Shown here one piece after another: positions 17,858 through 28,079 of a stretch of 64,000 bases of DNA. The stretch's first letter is position 1, and each line of letters starts with the position of its first letter. This stretch comes from Sulfitobacter sp. S223. Its GTDB lineage: Bacteria > Pseudomonadota > Alphaproteobacteria > Rhodobacterales > Rhodobacteraceae. The position numbers were made by a program, and so were the translations under genes. The notes under the pieces were generated by a model. It saw only the letters and a list, made by a program, of their open reading frames with translations. It did not search any database and was not told the origin of the DNA. The DNA is taken from positions 3,534,001-3,598,000 of the forward strand of contig NZ_CP083560.1 in NCBI RefSeq assembly GCF_025143825.1. Direction: 5' to 3'.

Positions 17858-19444
17858 TTAGTGCCGGAAGTGGCGCATGCCGGTGAACACCATCGCCAGA
17901 CCCGCTTCGTCTGCGGCTGCTATGACTTCTTCGTCGCGCATGGAGCCGCCAGGCTGAATGAGTGCGGTAGCACCGGCCTCTGCCGCCGTGACCAAGCCGT
18001 CAGCAAACGGGAAGAACGCATCGGATGCCACAACGGAACCTTGGGTTAGCGGTGCGGGCAGGCCCATGGCCTCTGCCATGTCTTGCGCTTTGCGCGCCGC
18101 GATGCGCGTGCTGTCTACGCGGCTCATCTGGCCCGCGCCAACGCCGACGGTCGCGCCGTCTTTGACATAAATGATCGCATTGGATTTGACGTGCTTTGCC
18201 ACGGTCCACGCAAACAGCATGTCCTGCATTTCCTGCTCTGTTGGCTGGCGTTTGGTTACCACTTTAAGGTCATCACGGCTGATCCTGCCCACATCGCGGT
18301 CCTGAACCAACCAGCCACCCGATACCTGACGTGGCGCAAGGCGCGCGGCGGTAGGGTCGGCAAGGCCACCTGTGGTCAACAGACGCAGATTCTTCTTGGC
18401 AGCGAAAATCTTGACGGCATCCTCGTCTGCATCAGGGGCGATCACCACCTCGGTAAAGATACCGGTGATGGCTTCGGCTGTTTCTGCATCCAGCGTCTGG
18501 TTCAGCGCAATGATACCGCCAAAAGCAGACGTGCGGTCACAGTCAAACGCACGGGCGTATGCTTCGGCCATTGTGCCACCAGTTGCTACACCACAAGGGT
18601 TCGCGTGTTTGATGATCGCCACAGCGGGGCCGTTTTCTGGCGCGAACTCTGAGACCAGCTCAAACGCGGCGTCGGTATCGTTGATGTTGTTATAGGACAG
18701 TTCTTTGCCCTGATGTTGCTTTGCTGTGGCCACGCCCGCGCGGCTGCTGCCATCCGTGTAAAACGCCGCTTGCTGGTGCGGGTTTTCACCATAGCGAAGA
18801 GTCTGGGTCAGCGTCCCGCCAAAGGTCCGACGACGCGGCGTGCCGCCAACAGCATCAGCCATCCATGTGCTCACGGCAGTGTCATAGGCCGCGGTACGGG
18901 CATAAGCCGTCTGGGCAAGGCGCTGACGCAGCGCATAGGTGGTCTGGCCATCATTCGCCTCAAGTTCGGCAACGTAAGTATCGTAGTCTTCGACATCCAC
19001 GATCACGCTGACAAAACCGTGGTTCTTGGCGGCGGAACGGATCATCGCAGGCCCGCCAATATCGATGTTCTCGATGACTTCGGAATATTCCGCGCCTTTG
19101 GCGACGGTTTCTTCAAACGGGTAGAGGTTCACCACAACCAAATCTATTGCTCCAATCCCGTGTTCTTCCATCGAAGCAACATGACCGGCATCGTCACGCA
19201 GCGCCAGCAAACCGCCGTGCACCACGGGATGCAGTGTTTTAACGCGGCCATCCATCATTTCAGGAAAGCCCGTCACCTCGGACACGTCCAGCACCTCAAG
19301 TCCCGCCTGCCGAAGCGCTTTTGCCGTGCCTCCTGTTGACAGCAGTTCGACCCCGCGCGCCGCAAGGGCACGTCCAAAGTCAATCAGTCCGGTCTTGTCA
19401 GACACAGAGAGAAGGGCACGTTTTACGGGGTACAGATCGGCCAT
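17858..19444 (-). CDS. purH: Bifunctional AICAR formyltransferase / IMP cyclohydrolase
   Basis: 528 aa when started at the ATG at 19444, which has AAGGAG upstream and gives the usual '[20 protein letters not shown]' beginning; the frame is open 22 codons further. The N-terminal IMP cyclohydrolase (MGS-like, to about 190) precedes the AICAR transformylase domain with '[11 protein letters not shown]' and the C-terminal '[11 protein letters not shown]'. It does the last two steps of IMP synthesis. It lies between the heparinase-like gene and lspA. Confidence 0.97.
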   Translation of the reverse strand: MADLYPVKRALLSVSDKTGLIDFGRALAARGVELLSTGGTAKALRQAGLEVLDVSEVTGFPEMMDGRVKTLHPVVHGGLLALRDDAGHVASMEEHGIGAIDLVVVNLYPFEETVAKGAEYSEVIENIDIGGPAMIRSAAKNHGFVSVIVDVEDYDTYVAELEANDGQTTYALRQRLAQTAYARTAAYDTAVSTWMADAVGGTPRRRTFGGTLTQTLRYGENPHQQAAFYTDGSSRAGVATAKQHQGKELSYNNINDTDAAFELVSEFAPENGPAVAIIKHANPCGVATGGTMAEAYARAFDCDRTSAFGGIIALNQTLDAETAEAITGIFTEVVIAPDADEDAVKIFAAKKNLRLLTTGGLADPTAARLAPRQVSGGWLVQDRDVGRISRDDLKVVTKRQPTEQEMQDMLFAWTVAKHVKSNAIIYVKDGATVGVGAGQMSRVDSTRIAARKAQDMAEAMGLPAPLTQGSVVASDAFFPFADGLVTAAEAGATALIQPGGSMRDEEVIAAADEAGLAMVFTGMRHFRH

Positions 19445-19460
19445 GGCAGGGCTCCTTTGG

Positions 19461-21215
19461 TCAGTCAGCGTCAAGATACGGGTCATCCCGTTCCAAATCA
19501 CGCACGCCAATCGCAGTTTCCTGCGCTTTGGACAAGGACCAGCGGACCCGCGTTACAGGATTTATCGCACGTCCGGTCAAAACAATCTGCTGCGCTGCAC
19601 GTGGTTTCAGACGGGTCGCCTCAAGATATGCGCCTGGCTCCAGCCTGATTTCTGCCGTGCCATCATGCCGGAAAACCCATATTTCACCGGACTTTAGCGC
19701 CATCGACACTGCCGCTCCGCCTAAATCAAGTGTCGCGTCGACTTCGGGATGCAGGTGAAAGCGGATCTCAAAACCGATGCCTTTGAGTTTTGTTCGGTCA
19801 ACTGCGCGGTCAAACCGACGTTTTTCAGCCTCTTCGAGCGCCACCAACATGTCTTCACCTGCCACCGCGCGGCCATCACTGGTTAGTTCCAGCGTACGTG
19901 CATGGGTCAAACCGTGGGTGAGGGCATAGCCATCATGTCCACCTTCAAACTTCATGCCGTCGCTCACTGGTGTGATCTCAACTGGAACGCGGGTTGGTCC
20001 GTCAATCAGCGCTTCAACACCTGTGCGCCTGTCTGCGGTTTCCAGACGCGCGCTGGAATAGCCGCCCAAAACAAGGGTTGAGTGCGAAGGGGTTGCGCGC
20101 CCCGCCCGCCGCCAATCCAAACCGAATGACGCACCAGAGCCGCAATTCACAATCAACGGGCGGCGCCCCGAGGTTAGTTCAAAGGCGAGTGTTGATGCAT
20201 GCGCGTTGGCCGACGCGGTACCGCCGGGCGGCGGACTGGCATCAATGATAATACTCGTCCGGCCCGCTGATAGGCGTGCGTAGCCCATCGACAGCCCCTC
20301 GGACTGCATGGTTCGTACGCCGGAAGCGGCCAGCGCGTGGTCCAGCCATCCTTCGGCGCCGCGGCCACCACCATGGAACCGCGCCAACCCACCATCTGCG
20401 TGACGCAAGGTGCGCAGGGTGGGAGCGATACGATCAATCGCCGCCAGATGCGGCTGCGGCGTGCCACGCCCAGCATCCGACAATGCAGCTGCGGCCCATG
20501 TGAGCAGGGTAAATACATCCAGCAATTCTTCGGGATTTCGGGTCGGCAGACCGCCCTGCGCATCAATCTGCGCATCGCATTCCCGCGCGAGCGCTTTGAT
20601 CGCGGGATCGGCCAACGCCTCCAGCCCCTCCAACGATAGCCCCGCATAAATTAGCCCCGTAAGCGCCTCGAAACGCGCCAGTCCCGGCGCTGCGGCGTGC
20701 CACCGCTTGGACAAGAATCGCGTTTGCTGCATGAGCGATCGGTAGAACGCCTCACTGTCAGGGGCGGCTTCACCGCTGCCATGCAGTACAAAAAGCGCGT
20801 GGTTGATCCAGCGGATCAATCGTCGCCCCGTCAAATCCGGCGTCCACCCCGGACCGCGTCCGTTGCCGTAAAGCTCGATCCATTGCCATAGCCAGCGCTG
20901 CGCAGCACTGCGCGACGGGCTGTCACCGACAGCGGCCAAATCATCCAGCCACGCGAAACCATGCAGGGCCTGCGCAAATGCTGTGTCGGGGGCTTCGACC
21001 TCCCAGGGGGTCTGATCGGGCGCCGTGATCAGGCTGCCGGCAAACAGGAAATTGCCCGCTGCCAACTGCCGTCCCCGCGCAAACGAACCGATTGTGCGCG
21101 GCTCTGGCGAAGAGACAAAACCACGGGCTTGGCCTGATGCACGGGTCGCCAGACGGGCGTGCAACTGGTTCAAGACGCGCGTGCGATATGCGCTCAATCG
21201 GGGAAACTGGATCAT
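19461..21215 (-). CDS. Heparinase II/III family protein
   Basis: 584 aa without a signal peptide. The N-terminal alpha/alpha toroid region contains '[17 protein letters not shown]' and '[16 protein letters not shown]'; the C-terminal beta-sandwich includes '[19 protein letters not shown]' and '[19 protein letters not shown]', typical of the family. Named members are polysaccharide lyases, but this Rhodobacteraceae branch, always near purH and rsmB, has no proven substrate. It heads the minus-strand block ending in the M16 pair. Confidence 0.88.
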   Translation of the reverse strand: MIQFPRLSAYRTRVLNQLHARLATRASGQARGFVSSPEPRTIGSFARGRQLAAGNFLFAGSLITAPDQTPWEVEAPDTAFAQALHGFAWLDDLAAVGDSPSRSAAQRWLWQWIELYGNGRGPGWTPDLTGRRLIRWINHALFVLHGSGEAAPDSEAFYRSLMQQTRFLSKRWHAAAPGLARFEALTGLIYAGLSLEGLEALADPAIKALARECDAQIDAQGGLPTRNPEELLDVFTLLTWAAAALSDAGRGTPQPHLAAIDRIAPTLRTLRHADGGLARFHGGGRGAEGWLDHALAASGVRTMQSEGLSMGYARLSAGRTSIIIDASPPPGGTASANAHASTLAFELTSGRRPLIVNCGSGASFGLDWRRAGRATPSHSTLVLGGYSSARLETADRRTGVEALIDGPTRVPVEITPVSDGMKFEGGHDGYALTHGLTHARTLELTSDGRAVAGEDMLVALEEAEKRRFDRAVDRTKLKGIGFEIRFHLHPEVDATLDLGGAAVSMALKSGEIWVFRHDGTAEIRLEPGAYLEATRLKPRAAQQIVLTGRAINPVTRVRWSLSKAQETAIGVRDLERDDPYLDAD

Positions 21216-21476
21216 GTGCTCTGCCTATACGCTCTTTGGGCGTTTGGCGAAGTCTAGCGCGCGCAACGGGTCAAGTCACCGCTTTTCCGGCAGGTGTACG
21301 CTCATTCGTCATCAATCTACATACAGCAGCGCCTTCTGGCAGCCGTGCATCGGTCGCAAAGCCTGACCTTTCCTTTTGAACTGAATACCCTAACCTGAGG
21401 CTGCGTAAGTTTTCCTCAGGGCATTAATGCATGAACCATCCAAACCGTTTTTCCCACGGAAACCAAAGGTGATCGT
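21216..21476. other. Divergent intergenic region, 261 bases
   Basis: Holds the promoters for the minus-strand heparinase block and the plus-strand PhnD-like gene. The only structure seen is a weak inverted repeat CCTGAGG (21394-21400) / CCTCAGG (21414-21420). No ORF or RNA gene is supported. Confidence 0.5.
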
Positions 21477-22232
21477 GTGATCGCTTCCTTAATGATGTAC
21501 GCGCGGCCTGAACTTGACGTCGCACTTAGCGCCTATTGGCGTTGTATACGTGCGCGTCTGGCCGAACGGGGCATCGCCTCTCCCGAAACGCTATCACAGA
21601 CAACGGCGGAGTTTGATGTCTGGGAAGACCCCGGGCTGGTGCTGAGCCAGACGTGCGGGATGCCGTACCGGACAAGGTTACACAGCTCCGTCCAGCTTGT
21701 CGGTACACCCGATTACGCCCTAGAGGGAATGCCAGCGGGGTATTACTGTTCAGCCATTGTCGTGCGTGCGGATGATCCGCGTGAAGACCTGCGCGCGTTT
21801 TCCAACGCGCGCATGGTGTTTAACATGGCACATTCGCAATCCGGTTTTGCTGCATTTTACACCCACGCAAAGGCTGCCGGTTTCTGGTTTGCCTCGCGTG
21901 TGCAAAGCGACGGGCACGTCAATTCGGCACGGATGATTGCCCAAGGCACTGCCGACATCGCTGCCATTGATGCGCAGACTTGGCGGCTGATCCAGCGCCA
22001 TGAACCTTGGGCAAATAAGCTGCGGGTGCTGGAGTATACCACCCCGACACCCGGCCTGCCCTATATCACCGGACCGCAGCAGAATGCGACAGCAGTGTCA
22101 GAGGCTGTCAGAGAATCAATCAATGATCTTTCTGCAGAAGGTCGGAGCATGCTTGATCTGAACGGGTTGGTGACCATCCCGAAAAGCGCATACATGGCGA
22201 TACCGAACCCGCCAATTGAAGCCCGGCTTTAG
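21477..22232 (+). CDS. PhnD-like substrate-binding protein without signal peptide
   Basis: 251 aa, probable GTG start with AAAGGTGA upstream (an ATG at 21492 is an alternative). It has the periplasmic-binding-protein-2 fold of the phosphate/phosphonate family ('YYCSAIVVRADDPREDLRAF', 'GTADIAAIDAQTWRLI'). No signal peptide is visible, and no ABC permease or ATPase lies nearby, so it may act as a cytoplasmic binding protein or sensor. It converges on rsmB, overlapping its end by 4 bases (22229-22232). Confidence 0.8.
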   Translation: MIASLMMYARPELDVALSAYWRCIRARLAERGIASPETLSQTTAEFDVWEDPGLVLSQTCGMPYRTRLHSSVQLVGTPDYALEGMPAGYYCSAIVVRADDPREDLRAFSNARMVFNMAHSQSGFAAFYTHAKAAGFWFASRVQSDGHVNSARMIAQGTADIAAIDAQTWRLIQRHEPWANKLRVLEYTTPTPGLPYITGPQQNATAVSEAVRESINDLSAEGRSMLDLNGLVTIPKSAYMAIPNPPIEARL

Positions 22233-23500
22233 GCGGCTTTGCGCAGGCAAACGATATAAAATCCGTCCATCCCGCCCTGCTCGGCCCAGAAATCGGGCCG
22301 CAAGCGCAAACCACCTTCGGACGAAATCCACACTGGATCGATGCCCGGAAGGTCAAGCGCTGCGCGGTCCACGATCATGTCACCATGACGCTCCAGCGCC
22401 TCGTCGATTTGCACCTCACCTTCGTCAGGAAGCAGGCTACAGGTGCAGAAGACCATCCGCCCACCGGGCTTAACCAGAGACCAGGCGTGGTCCAACAGTT
22501 CTTCTTGCAATTCGATAAGTGCGCCGAAGTCCGATCCGTCTTTTGCATGGGGCAAATCAGGATGGCGACGAATTGTACCTGTCGCCGAACAGGGTGCATC
22601 AAGCAGAATCGCATCGAACTCCCCCTGAAACTGACGGGCATCCTTGATAAAGGTGCGTGCGGTCAGACCGGTGCGGGCAAGGTTCTCTTTTACGCGCTGC
22701 ATGCGCGAATGGTTGTCATCCACCGCGCGCACTTCTGCACCTGTGGTTGCAAGCTGCATCGTTTTACCGCCGGGCGCGGCACAGAGATCGGCAACCACTT
22801 CGCCGGGTTGCGCGTTCAGGATAAGCGCAGGCAAGGCAGCTGCGGCATCTTGCACCCACCAATCACCCTCTGCAAAGCCCTCCATCGCGGAAACCTGCCC
22901 GCCACCATAAAGACGCACAGAACCTGTCGGCATAAGCGTGCCATCCAGACGGGCAGCCAGCTCAGCGGGATCACCTTTGGCGGTGAGATCAAGAGGCGCA
23001 CCCTTGAAGTGCGCAGTTTCGATCGCCGCAATGGCATCTGCGCCCCAAGCTTCGACCAGCGGGCCGCGCAACCACTTGGGCAAACGCGGGGCGCGGCGTG
23101 CGCTCCATGCGTCTGGGCCTTCTGCGGCAACCTTGCGCAAGACAGCATTTGTCAGGCCCTTGAGGTGGCTCAGGTGGCGGTCACCCGCGACCACGGACAC
23201 CATTGCGTTTACAACGCCATGCGCCGCGCCGCCTGTGCACAGCTCGACCGTACCGATGCGCAGGGCATTGCGCACTGTCAGCGGTGGGTATTTATTCAGA
23301 TGCTTCTGTAGGATGCGGTCCGCACGCTCCAAACCGCGGAGCGTGTCCTGGGCAAGGCGCTGCGCCCGCGCACGGTCATCCGCTGGCAGCCTGTCCAATA
23401 CCCCTGCACCAAGAAGCTCGGACATGAGTTTGCCCTCGCCCAAAATCTGGTCGAGAAGGAAAACGGCGGATTTCCGCGCCGATACGCCGGTGTCTGACAT
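22229..23500 (-). CDS. rsmB: 16S rRNA (cytosine-5)-methyltransferase RsmB-like
   Basis: 423 aa from the ATG at 23500; the open frame runs 48 codons upstream into the promoter and the neighbouring gene's start region. An N-terminal NusB-like domain ('ALRIGTVELC', to about 140) precedes the SAM-dependent domain with 'VADLCAAPGGKTMQLA', 'ILLDAPCSATGTIRRHPDL' (catalytic Cys) and 'FCTCSLLPDEGEVQ' (second Cys). It methylates a cytosine in 16S rRNA, C967 in E. coli. Confidence 0.92.
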   Translation of the reverse strand: MSDTGVSARKSAVFLLDQILGEGKLMSELLGAGVLDRLPADDRARAQRLAQDTLRGLERADRILQKHLNKYPPLTVRNALRIGTVELCTGGAAHGVVNAMVSVVAGDRHLSHLKGLTNAVLRKVAAEGPDAWSARRAPRLPKWLRGPLVEAWGADAIAAIETAHFKGAPLDLTAKGDPAELAARLDGTLMPTGSVRLYGGGQVSAMEGFAEGDWWVQDAAAALPALILNAQPGEVVADLCAAPGGKTMQLATTGAEVRAVDDNHSRMQRVKENLARTGLTARTFIKDARQFQGEFDAILLDAPCSATGTIRRHPDLPHAKDGSDFGALIELQEELLDHAWSLVKPGGRMVFCTCSLLPDEGEVQIDEALERHGDMIVDRAALDLPGIDPVWISSEGGLRLRPDFWAEQGGMDGFYIVCLRKAA

Positions 23501-23585
23501 GATATGCTCTTTCTCTTCGCGGTCTGGCGGTTGTCTGGGGCAAGGCGTGCCGTATATCAAGAGAGAGTTGAGAAAGGAACGTCCG

Positions 23586-23819
23586 ATGGTAAAAGCACCG
23601 ACGCCGAAAGAACCACCCATTCCCGATGCCCCGGTTCCCCCCACACCGGAGCCTGAGCCCGATCTGCCACCTGCTGCCCAGCGCGCACTGGCCGAAGCAG
23701 AAGCGCGCCGAGCCGCTGCAAGAGAGTTGGAATTACCGCCCGAGTTGGGTGGCCGTAATGGTCCCGAACCTGTTCGCTACGGTGATTGGGAAAAGAAAGG
23801 GATCGCGGTCGATTTTTGA
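23586..23819 (+). CDS. DUF1674 protein, SDHAF4-like succinate dehydrogenase assembly factor
   Basis: 77 aa, Pro/Glu/Ala-rich N-terminus and the diagnostic C-terminus 'GGRNGPEPVRYGDWEKKGIA'. AAAGGA lies about 10 bases before the ATG at 23586; the ORF is open far upstream in the same frame, but only this start gives the family protein. The eukaryotic relative SDHAF4 binds flavinylated SdhA; the bacterial role is inferred from that. It is divergent from rsmB. Confidence 0.85.
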   Translation: MVKAPTPKEPPIPDAPVPPTPEPEPDLPPAAQRALAEAEARRAAARELELPPELGGRNGPEPVRYGDWEKKGIAVDF

Positions 23820-23836
23820 CTGCGACCCTTTGTTGT

Positions 23837-23879
23837 CCCCAGAGCTTCTAGTGAAGCTCCGGGGATGCCGTTTCGGCAT
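23837..23879. terminator. Tandem hairpins between convergent genes
   Basis: First hairpin: CCCCAGAGCTT (23837-23847) with AAGCTCCGGGG (23854-23864), one mismatch. Second: ATGCCG (23865-23870) with CGGCAT (23874-23879), directly adjoining. They lie between the DUF1674 stop (plus) and the stop of the small secreted protein (minus). Confidence 0.6.
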
Positions 23880-23891
23880 ATTCCAGTATGA

Positions 23892-24248
23892 TCAGCGCAA
23901 AGAGAATTCAGCGCTGTCTCCAGCGCCTTGATCCGAAGTAAATCTGATACGGTCAGACGAGGCGTTCACCTGCTGGCAATTATATCCCAGATCGTCGCCG
24001 CCCCATTCAATAGTGCGGCAGAAATAGCCGTTTTTCCATGTCCAACTGCCAGTTACAGGCCAAGCTGCGCCTTTTCCTGATATCACCCCGTTCGCACCAA
24101 CGGTTAGCCGAACCAGCGGGCGGGTAAGGGTTTTACCGCTTACCAGTCGTTTGAATTCAGCTGCGCTCTCTACTTTCGAAAGCTCCGCAGCGGCCGGTGT
24201 CGCGCATGCCAGTACGGCAGCCACAACCGTAATAATTGTTCGTTGCAT
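23892..24248 (-). CDS. Small secreted protein of unknown function next to dapB
   Basis: 118 aa with a signal peptide ('MQRTIITVVAAVLACATPAAA'). The start at 24248 has GGAGG upstream. The mature domain has 'FKRLVSGKTL', 'GSWTWKNGYFCRTIEWGGDD' and ends 'SDQGAGDSAEFSLR'. Homologues in Rhodobacteraceae are often labelled dihydrodipicolinate reductase, most likely carried over from the neighbouring dapB: there is no Rossmann fold here and the protein is exported. Two Cys residues in the mature part could form a disulfide. Confidence 0.8.
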   Translation of the reverse strand: MQRTIITVVAAVLACATPAAAELSKVESAAEFKRLVSGKTLTRPLVRLTVGANGVISGKGAAWPVTGSWTWKNGYFCRTIEWGGDDLGYNCQQVNASSDRIRFTSDQGAGDSAEFSLR

Positions 24249-24338
24249 AGGTCTCTCCTCCGAGGTCCTTTGCAACAGATACGTAAGAGAAACCGAATTG
24301 GTTTCATTTTACTGACAAATGATTTCCGCCCGGACGGC

Positions 24339-25154
24339 TTAGTCATTCAATCCAAGCACATCCAGCATGTCATATTCGCCCGGCGCGCGGCCCCGACCCC
24401 AGACAGCCGCCTTAAGCGCCCCGCGCGCAAACAATGCCCGATCAGATGCGATGTGCCGCAGGATGATCCGCTCTCCTGCGCCGGCAAACATGACGTCATG
24501 CTCACCAACGATGTCACCGCCGCGAATCGCGGAAAAACCGATATCACCACGCTTGCGGGCACCAGTGATACCGTCTCTGCCCGAATCGCTGACATCCGTC
24601 AGCTTCACGCCGCGGCCTTCCGCCGCCGCTTCGCCAAGCATCAGCGCAGTACCAGAAGGCGCATCGACCTTCTGGTTGTGGTGTGATTCGATAATTTCGA
24701 TGTCAAAGTCTTCATCCAGCGCGGCCGCAACTTTGCGGGTCAGCAGGGTCAGCAGATTCACGCCAAGGCTCATGTTGCCTGCGCGCACGATAACGGCGCC
24801 CTTTGCAGGTTCGGCAAGCTGCGCAATTTCCTCAGCGCTCATGCCTGTCGTACCTATGACGTGGACAACACCTGCTTTTGCAACCGATTTAGCAAACGCC
24901 AGAGTGGCCTGTGGGGCAGTAAAATCAATCACGGCGTCCGCGCCAGCGATGGCAGCGTCTGCGTCATCAGTCACCATCACCCCATTCGACGCGCCGCCCA
25001 TAGCCTCGCCCAGATCCTTCCCGATCCAGTCATGACCCGGGCGCTCGACCGCGCCAAACAGGTGGGTGTCTGCTCGCATTGCGACCTCGCGCACCAGCAT
25101 TTGCCCCATTCGCCCCGAGACGCCTGTAATGGTGATACCTGTTGTCTGTGCCAT
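24339..25154 (-). CDS. dapB: 4-hydroxy-tetrahydrodipicolinate reductase
   Basis: 271 aa. The NAD(P)-binding motif '[14 protein letters not shown]' is at the N-terminus, '[14 protein letters not shown]' and 'GTTGMS' in the middle, and the catalytic '[18 protein letters not shown]' near residue 155. It reduces HTPA in lysine and diaminopimelate synthesis. It is divergent from rbfA, with 87 bases between. Confidence 0.97.
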   Translation of the reverse strand: MAQTTGITITGVSGRMGQMLVREVAMRADTHLFGAVERPGHDWIGKDLGEAMGGASNGVMVTDDADAAIAGADAVIDFTAPQATLAFAKSVAKAGVVHVIGTTGMSAEEIAQLAEPAKGAVIVRAGNMSLGVNLLTLLTRKVAAALDEDFDIEIIESHHNQKVDAPSGTALMLGEAAAEGRGVKLTDVSDSGRDGITGARKRGDIGFSAIRGGDIVGEHDVMFAGAGERIILRHIASDRALFARGALKAAVWGRGRAPGEYDMLDVLGLND

Positions 25155-25241
25155 GCCTTGGTCCCCTTTGATCCGATGCTGAGCGGTTTAGCGCGCGCGC
25201 ATCCGCTTGGCAAAGAAGTTCAGACCTCGTAGAGGGAGGGT

Positions 25242-25661
25242 ATGGCAAAGAACAAATCTTATGAGGGCGCAGGCCCCACCCAGCGACAACTGCGCGTCGG
25301 CGAAACGATTCGCCGCGCACTCAGTGATGTTCTGGCGCGTGGCGATGTGCATGACCCCGATCTCAACCGCATGTCCATCACCGTAGGCGAAGTGCGTACC
25401 TCCAATGACCTTAAGGTAGCGACAGCTTATGTGCTGCCTTTGGGCGGCATCGGGCAAGAGGACGTGCTCAAGCTTCTGGGCCGCAACAAGCATGAGTTGC
25501 GCAAACTGGTGGCAAAAAAGCTGACGCTCAAATTCTCGCCGGAACTACGTTTCCAGTTGGACCGCACATTTGACCAGATGGACGAGACGCGCAGAATGCT
25601 GGCCCAAGATGTTGTGCGCCGCGACGCAGACGCACCCGACGACGGGACACTGGAAGAGTGA
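25242..25661 (+). CDS. rbfA: 30S ribosome-binding factor A
   Basis: 139 aa, small KH-like protein with '[20 protein letters not shown]' and '[20 protein letters not shown]'. It helps mature the 16S rRNA 5' end and 30S subunits, notably in the cold. The stop overlaps the GTG start of the next gene (GTGA at 25658-25661). Confidence 0.95.
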   Translation: MAKNKSYEGAGPTQRQLRVGETIRRALSDVLARGDVHDPDLNRMSITVGEVRTSNDLKVATAYVLPLGGIGQEDVLKLLGRNKHELRKLVAKKLTLKFSPELRFQLDRTFDQMDETRRMLAQDVVRRDADAPDDGTLEE

Positions 25662-26425
25662 TCTTTCGCGCGGCTCTGGCGGTAGGAATGTTTGCGCTGG
25701 CACAGCCTGCGCTGGCCGCTGACTGCCGCGAAGAAACGTACAAAGGCACCGAATACGCAATTTGCGAAGTCGACCTGAACCGCGACATGCTCAGGCTGTT
25801 CTTGTACGAGCCTGAAAGCAAACGGCCCTTCGGATACTTCGGCACCTTGAACGCCGCGCTTGAAGCACAGGGATTTACGCTTGGGTTTGCGACAAATGCC
25901 GGCATGTATCACGACGACCGCGCGCCCGTTGGTTTGTATATTGAAGACGGCGAAACATATCAGGGCATTGTCAGCAACGCAGGCCCCGGCAACTTCGGAC
26001 TTCTGCCCAACGGAATATTGTGCCTGCGCAACCGCCGCGCCGACGTGATAGAGACGTTGCGCTATGTCGAAGAAGCGCCCGAATGTGTCAGCGCTACGCA
26101 ATCAGGCCCGATGCTGGTGATTGATGGCGCCTTGCACCCGCGTTTTTTGCGCGACTCGACCTCCCGTTTTGTCCGGAACGGTGTTGGAACCAGTGACGAC
26201 GGAAAGCGCGCCGTTTTTGTAATTTCCAATTCACCCGTGACGTTCCACGCTTTCGGAAGCTTCTTCAAGGATCATCTGGAGCTGCGGAATGCGCTCTATT
26301 TCGATGGTAATGTCTCGCGGTTGCGGGCGCCAGACTTGGGGCGCAATGACATCGGCTTTGGCGCGCTTGGTCCGATTATCGGTGTGGTCGAAGGGCAAAG
26401 CCTGCCCGCGCAGGATACCGAATAA
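25658..26425 (+). CDS. Exported phosphodiester glycosidase (NAGPA/DUF2233) family protein
   Basis: 255 aa, GTG start overlapping rbfA, signal peptide '[20 protein letters not shown]'. Family motifs include '[20 protein letters not shown]', '[14 protein letters not shown]' and '[12 protein letters not shown]'. The fold is that of the lysosomal 'uncovering enzyme'; bacterial substrates are not known for this branch. Its presence between rbfA and truB is likely positional only. Confidence 0.88.
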   Translation: MIFRAALAVGMFALAQPALAADCREETYKGTEYAICEVDLNRDMLRLFLYEPESKRPFGYFGTLNAALEAQGFTLGFATNAGMYHDDRAPVGLYIEDGETYQGIVSNAGPGNFGLLPNGILCLRNRRADVIETLRYVEEAPECVSATQSGPMLVIDGALHPRFLRDSTSRFVRNGVGTSDDGKRAVFVISNSPVTFHAFGSFFKDHLELRNALYFDGNVSRLRAPDLGRNDIGFGALGPIIGVVEGQSLPAQDTE

Positions 26426-26542
26426 GCCCCGCCTCTGATCGGCGTATCGCCTGTTTTAGACAGCATCGGACGAGGCGACACCGTTGCACCTGCGCCCGCA
26501 ATCTGCAAAAGGGCGCGCAACAACATTTATCGAGGACAGCAC

Positions 26543-27454
26543 ATGGCACGCAAACGCAAAGGGCGCGATATCTCCGGCTGGGTTGTGATCGACAAACCCG
26601 CTGGCCCCACGTCAACGGCGGTCGTAAACAAAGTCCGGTGGGCATTTGACGCGCGCAAGGCAGGCCACGCCGGTACATTGGACCCTGATGCAACGGGCGT
26701 CTTGGCCATCGCATTGGGCGAAGCGACAAAGACAGTGCCCTACATCACAGATGCCATGAAGGCGTATGTGTTCACTGTGCGTCTGGGTATTTCAACCAAT
26801 ACAGATGACGCAGAAGGTGAGGTCATCGCCACGTCCGACCTGCGGCCGGATGATGCCACGATCAAAGAGGCATTGCACCGCTTTGTCGGCGATATCGAAC
26901 AGGTTCCACCACAGTTCTCTGCTGTGAAAATCGACGGGCAGCGCGCCTATAAGCGGGCGCGCGAAGGCGAAACTATGGAAATCGCGGCCCGCCCGCTATT
27001 TGTGGAAAGCCTGATCATGCTGGACCGGCCCGATGCCGATCACGTCACGCTTGAAATGGTGTGTGGCAAGGGTGGCTATGTCCGCTCGATCGCGCGGGAC
27101 CTTGGTGATGTTCTGGGCTGTAAAGGACACGTCAGAGAGCTGCGCCGCACATGGTCCGGCCCATTTGATGTCGACAACGCCGTAACGCTGGCGCAGATTG
27201 AAGAACTTGCCAAAACACCCGACCTCGACGCCTTCCTTGGACCACTTGAGATGGGACTACAGGAGTTGCCGGAGGTTACGGCAAGCAGCGAAGGGGCTAT
27301 CAAGCTGCGCAACGGCAACCCCGGCATGGTCTTCGCGAAAGATGTGGAATACGGTGATGAATGCTGGGCTTCTCACGAGGGGCATGCCGTGGCCGTAGGC
27401 ACCTTCAAATCAGGAGAACTGCATCCTTCGCGTGTATTTAACACCGGCGAATGA
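26543..27454 (+). CDS. truB: tRNA pseudouridine(55) synthase
   Basis: 303 aa. '[20 protein letters not shown]' opens the catalytic domain, with the catalytic Asp in '[19 protein letters not shown]'; '[16 protein letters not shown]' is the second signature, and a PUA-like tail follows. It makes pseudouridine 55 in the T-loop of tRNAs. The stop overlaps the ATG of the DUF1643 gene (27451-27454). Confidence 0.97.
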   Translation: MARKRKGRDISGWVVIDKPAGPTSTAVVNKVRWAFDARKAGHAGTLDPDATGVLAIALGEATKTVPYITDAMKAYVFTVRLGISTNTDDAEGEVIATSDLRPDDATIKEALHRFVGDIEQVPPQFSAVKIDGQRAYKRAREGETMEIAARPLFVESLIMLDRPDADHVTLEMVCGKGGYVRSIARDLGDVLGCKGHVRELRRTWSGPFDVDNAVTLAQIEELAKTPDLDAFLGPLEMGLQELPEVTASSEGAIKLRNGNPGMVFAKDVEYGDECWASHEGHAVAVGTFKSGELHPSRVFNTGE

Positions 27455-27966
27455 TTACCCGCAGCCATATCAAAGGGGATGCACCGTCAACGGCGGTGTA
27501 TTCCGACTGCGAACGCTACCGCTACAGCCTGACGCGGATTTGGGATGTAGCAGGCCCGCGCGTGACCTTCATCATGCTTAACCCCTCCACCGCGACAGAG
27601 GTGCAGAACGATCCAACCATTCATCGTTGCGAACAGCGCGCCCGGATTTTGGGATTTGGCGGATTTTGTGCAGTTAACATTTTTGCGCTGCGCGCCACTG
27701 ATCCACGTGACATGCGCGCGGCAGCAGATCCGGAGGGACCGGACAATGCACGTGCGCTGGATGAAGCCGCCAAGTGGGCGGATACAGTCATTGCCGCATG
27801 GGGCGTGCACGCCGAGCACCGCAATCAGGGTCCAGTCGTGGCGCAGCGCCTACGCACGCAGGGAAACACGTTGCATCATCTTGGCCTGACAAAGGCCGGT
27901 CACCCTCGCCACCCGCTATACCTTCCCTACAGTGCCACACCTCAGGTTTGGACAAGCAACGATTGA
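27451..27966 (+). CDS. DUF1643 domain protein
   Basis: 171 aa. Typical DUF1643 blocks: '[20 protein letters not shown]', '[20 protein letters not shown]', '[14 protein letters not shown]' and the C-terminal '[17 protein letters not shown]'. The family has no established function. Translational coupling to truB (ATGA overlap) hints at a link to RNA, but that is inference from position only. Confidence 0.9.
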   Translation: MITRSHIKGDAPSTAVYSDCERYRYSLTRIWDVAGPRVTFIMLNPSTATEVQNDPTIHRCEQRARILGFGGFCAVNIFALRATDPRDMRAAADPEGPDNARALDEAAKWADTVIAAWGVHAEHRNQGPVVAQRLRTQGNTLHHLGLTKAGHPRHPLYLPYSATPQVWTSND

Positions 27967-28011
27967 TGATACGCGACGACACGCGACATTAACCTTTTTT
28001 CTCGTACTCTT

Positions 28012-28040
28012 TTGACGACTCACACCGAACCTGTGCTTAT
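28012..28040 (+). promoter_or_regulatory. Possible promoter of the RTX-repeat gene
   Basis: TTGACG (28012-28017) and GCTTAT (28035-28040) are 17 bases apart and end 39 bases before the ATG. The -10 box is poor, so this is tentative. Confidence 0.3.
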
Positions 28041-28079
28041 TGCAACGGGGCGGTCCCATCTATTTATGGAATTATCAGT

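Noticed and set aside
21394-21420. CCTGAGG/CCTCAGG inverted repeat before the PhnD-like gene
   Set aside because: Short arms with a 13-base centre in a region without other signals; could occur by chance.
24367-25035. 222-codon plus-strand ORF opposite dapB
   Set aside because: Ser/Pro/Ala-rich antisense shadow of dapB.
25427-26101. 224-codon minus-strand ORF opposite rbfA and the phosphodiester glycosidase
   Set aside because: Covers the overlap of two real genes on the other strand; no family match.
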